Below, piece after piece: positions 63,367-64,000 of a stretch of 64,000 bases of DNA (positions are counted from its first letter, which is position 1; each line of letters starts with the position of its first letter). The position numbers and the translations under genes were made by a program. The notes under the pieces are model-generated. The model had not been told where the DNA came from, searched no databases, and worked only from the letters and a program-made list of their open reading frames with translations. Source of the stretch: Marinimicrobium alkaliphilum (GTDB lineage: Bacteria; Pseudomonadota; Gammaproteobacteria; Pseudomonadales; Cellvibrionaceae); the NCBI RefSeq assembly GCF_003259155.1, contig NZ_QGMQ01000003.1, forward strand, positions 1 to 64,000. Direction: 5' to 3'.

Positions 63367-63713
63367 CGACGCCAGCGAGCCAGGGCAATCAGTACAAGGC
63401 CCAGGAGAATAAGCAGCAGGATGGTCGGTTCGCCCAACCGGGTGGTAAAGCCTTGAGCGTAGGGCAAGGCATCCAAGCCACCTTGCGCCGACGCCGCGCG
63501 CCGCTCCGCAATAGACCGGGGGACCTGAGCGTCCAGCCCTGAATCGAAGGTCATGTTCGACCAATCGACGTCCTGCAAGACGTCAGAGTCATCCTTCAAG
63601 GGGGCAAGTGGATCCGGTTCCCGTTCAAAAGCCGTAAAATCGCCCTCACCGTGCACCGATGGCGCGACACCGGCAACCAGCAGACTGCACCATAAAAGCG
63701 CTTTGATCCGCAT
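63363..63713 (-). CDS. exported protein with PEP-CTERM-like tail
   Basis: A 116-residue protein with a signal peptide (IKALLWCSLLVAGVAPSVHG), a polar acidic middle of about 65 residues, and a C-terminal tail LGEP, a hydrophobic helix (TILLLILLGLVLIALA) and RWRR. The tail looks like a PEP-CTERM-type or simple membrane anchor. I know of no family for the middle part. It overlaps trmO tail-to-tail by 4 bases. Confidence 0.7.
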   Translation of the reverse strand: MRIKALLWCSLLVAGVAPSVHGEGDFTAFEREPDPLAPLKDDSDVLQDVDWSNMTFDSGLDAQVPRSIAERRAASAQGGLDALPYAQGFTTRLGEPTILLLILLGLVLIALARWRR

Positions 63714-63976
63714 GAGCTATACACCTTGGGCGTTTGGAGGAATTTACGTATTCGACGTTTCTAAAGACCATAATGATAACACGCCTGTCAAGTTATCCGA
63801 CACCCCAGCCCGGCCAAGTTAGTGGGCGGACGACCACAGCCCCTGGAAGCTGTGGTATCATTCGCGTTTTTTACGACTCCCCCAAATCAGGGCCAAAATC
63901 CGGGCACCCACCCGCCACCCGTGGGCGCGCGCCCGTCGGCTTTGTCCCCATTCAAAGCGCTATTCTGAGGTCATTC
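63714..63976. other. leader and promoter region of the right-edge gene
   Basis: A perfect hairpin CCACAGC/GCTGTGG (63834-63855) is followed at once by a candidate -10, TATCAT (63856-63861), and a T run. The rest, up to the start codon at 63977, is GC-rich and holds no coding frame or known riboswitch that I recognise. Confidence 0.4.
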
Positions 63977-64000
63977 ATGAGCAGAGTCTCTCTGGACAAA
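63977..64000 (+). CDS. serA: start of D-3-phosphoglycerate dehydrogenase (partial)
   Basis: Only eight codons are inside the window: ATG and MSRVSLDK, with GAGG six bases before the ATG. SerA of Pseudomonas and relatives begins M-S/A-K-x-SL-D/E-K, and serA lies near ilvA and rpiA in those genomes, so this is the likely identity. The call rests on eight residues and neighbourhood. Confidence 0.5.

Overview
The window is a chromosomal segment of a fairly GC-rich gammaproteobacterium. Gene order points to the Pseudomonas/Cellvibrio side of the class: ygfB-pepP-ubiH-ubiI opposite a TIGR02449-zapA-6S RNA-ygfA block, yibN-grxC-secB divergent from gpmM-envC-ctpA-yibQ, a hisBHAF run, and ilvA divergent from rpiA with what looks like the first codons of serA at the right edge. 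Secreted alpha-glucan enzymes, a GH31 enzyme that recalls Cellvibrio japonicus Agd31B, a PEP-CTERM protein, PhoX and a BLUF photoreceptor suggest a polysaccharide-degrading, probably marine or saline member of the Cellvibrionales (Marinimicrobium-like). That placement is inference, not a database result.

Layout. 1-4 kb: tRNA-Phe, then yggX, mutY and asmA on the minus strand. 4.2-6.9 kb: Fe(III) ABC transporter binding protein and permease behind a Fur-box-like site, with no ATPase gene beside them. 7-12.6 kb: accessory region with a 1339-residue Rhs polymorphic toxin, a probable immunity gene, a broken nuclease-like gene and a displaced rhs fragment. 12.7-14.3 kb: gcvT-gcvH without gcvP. 14.3-19.3 kb: membrane-anchored BLUF protein and an RND efflux pair. 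19.3-21.8 kb: a REP-bounded 59-bp tandem array, acylphosphatase, HDOD and Dabb proteins, and a second REP pair. 21.8-28.9 kb: GH31 and GH13 genes divergent from a lipoprotein glycosidase, with a LacI-type palindrome between them. 29-36.3 kb: phosphate genes phoX, ppk1 and ppx, with Pho-box-like sites before phoX and ppk1, plus a PEP-CTERM protein with a sigma-54-type promoter. 36.4-48.2 kb: housekeeping genes (secB, grxC, yibN, gpmM, envC, ctpA, yibQ, hisBHAF, hslO). 48.3-53 kb: accessory envelope genes, including a TraF-like barrel and a putative membrane-active effector with a membrane immunity partner. 53-64 kb: cspA, ubiquinone hydroxylases, pepP, zapA, 6S RNA, ygfA, ilvA, rpiA, trmO.

The point most worth following up is that two physically separate putative antibacterial effectors, the Rhs toxin at 7.0 kb and the glycine-rich membrane effector at 50.0 kb, each carry a CRP-like TGTGA-N6-TCAC site about 100-115 bp upstream and the same ten bases GTAAGGGATT just before the start codon. 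This suggests shared regulation, possibly with a secretion system elsewhere in the genome. Other good leads are the Pho-box pair, the sigma-54/PEP-CTERM arrangement, the soluble-domain-plus-membrane-tail BLUF protein and the inverted-repeat-bounded tandem array. All functional calls rest on reading sequence motifs; no searches were run.
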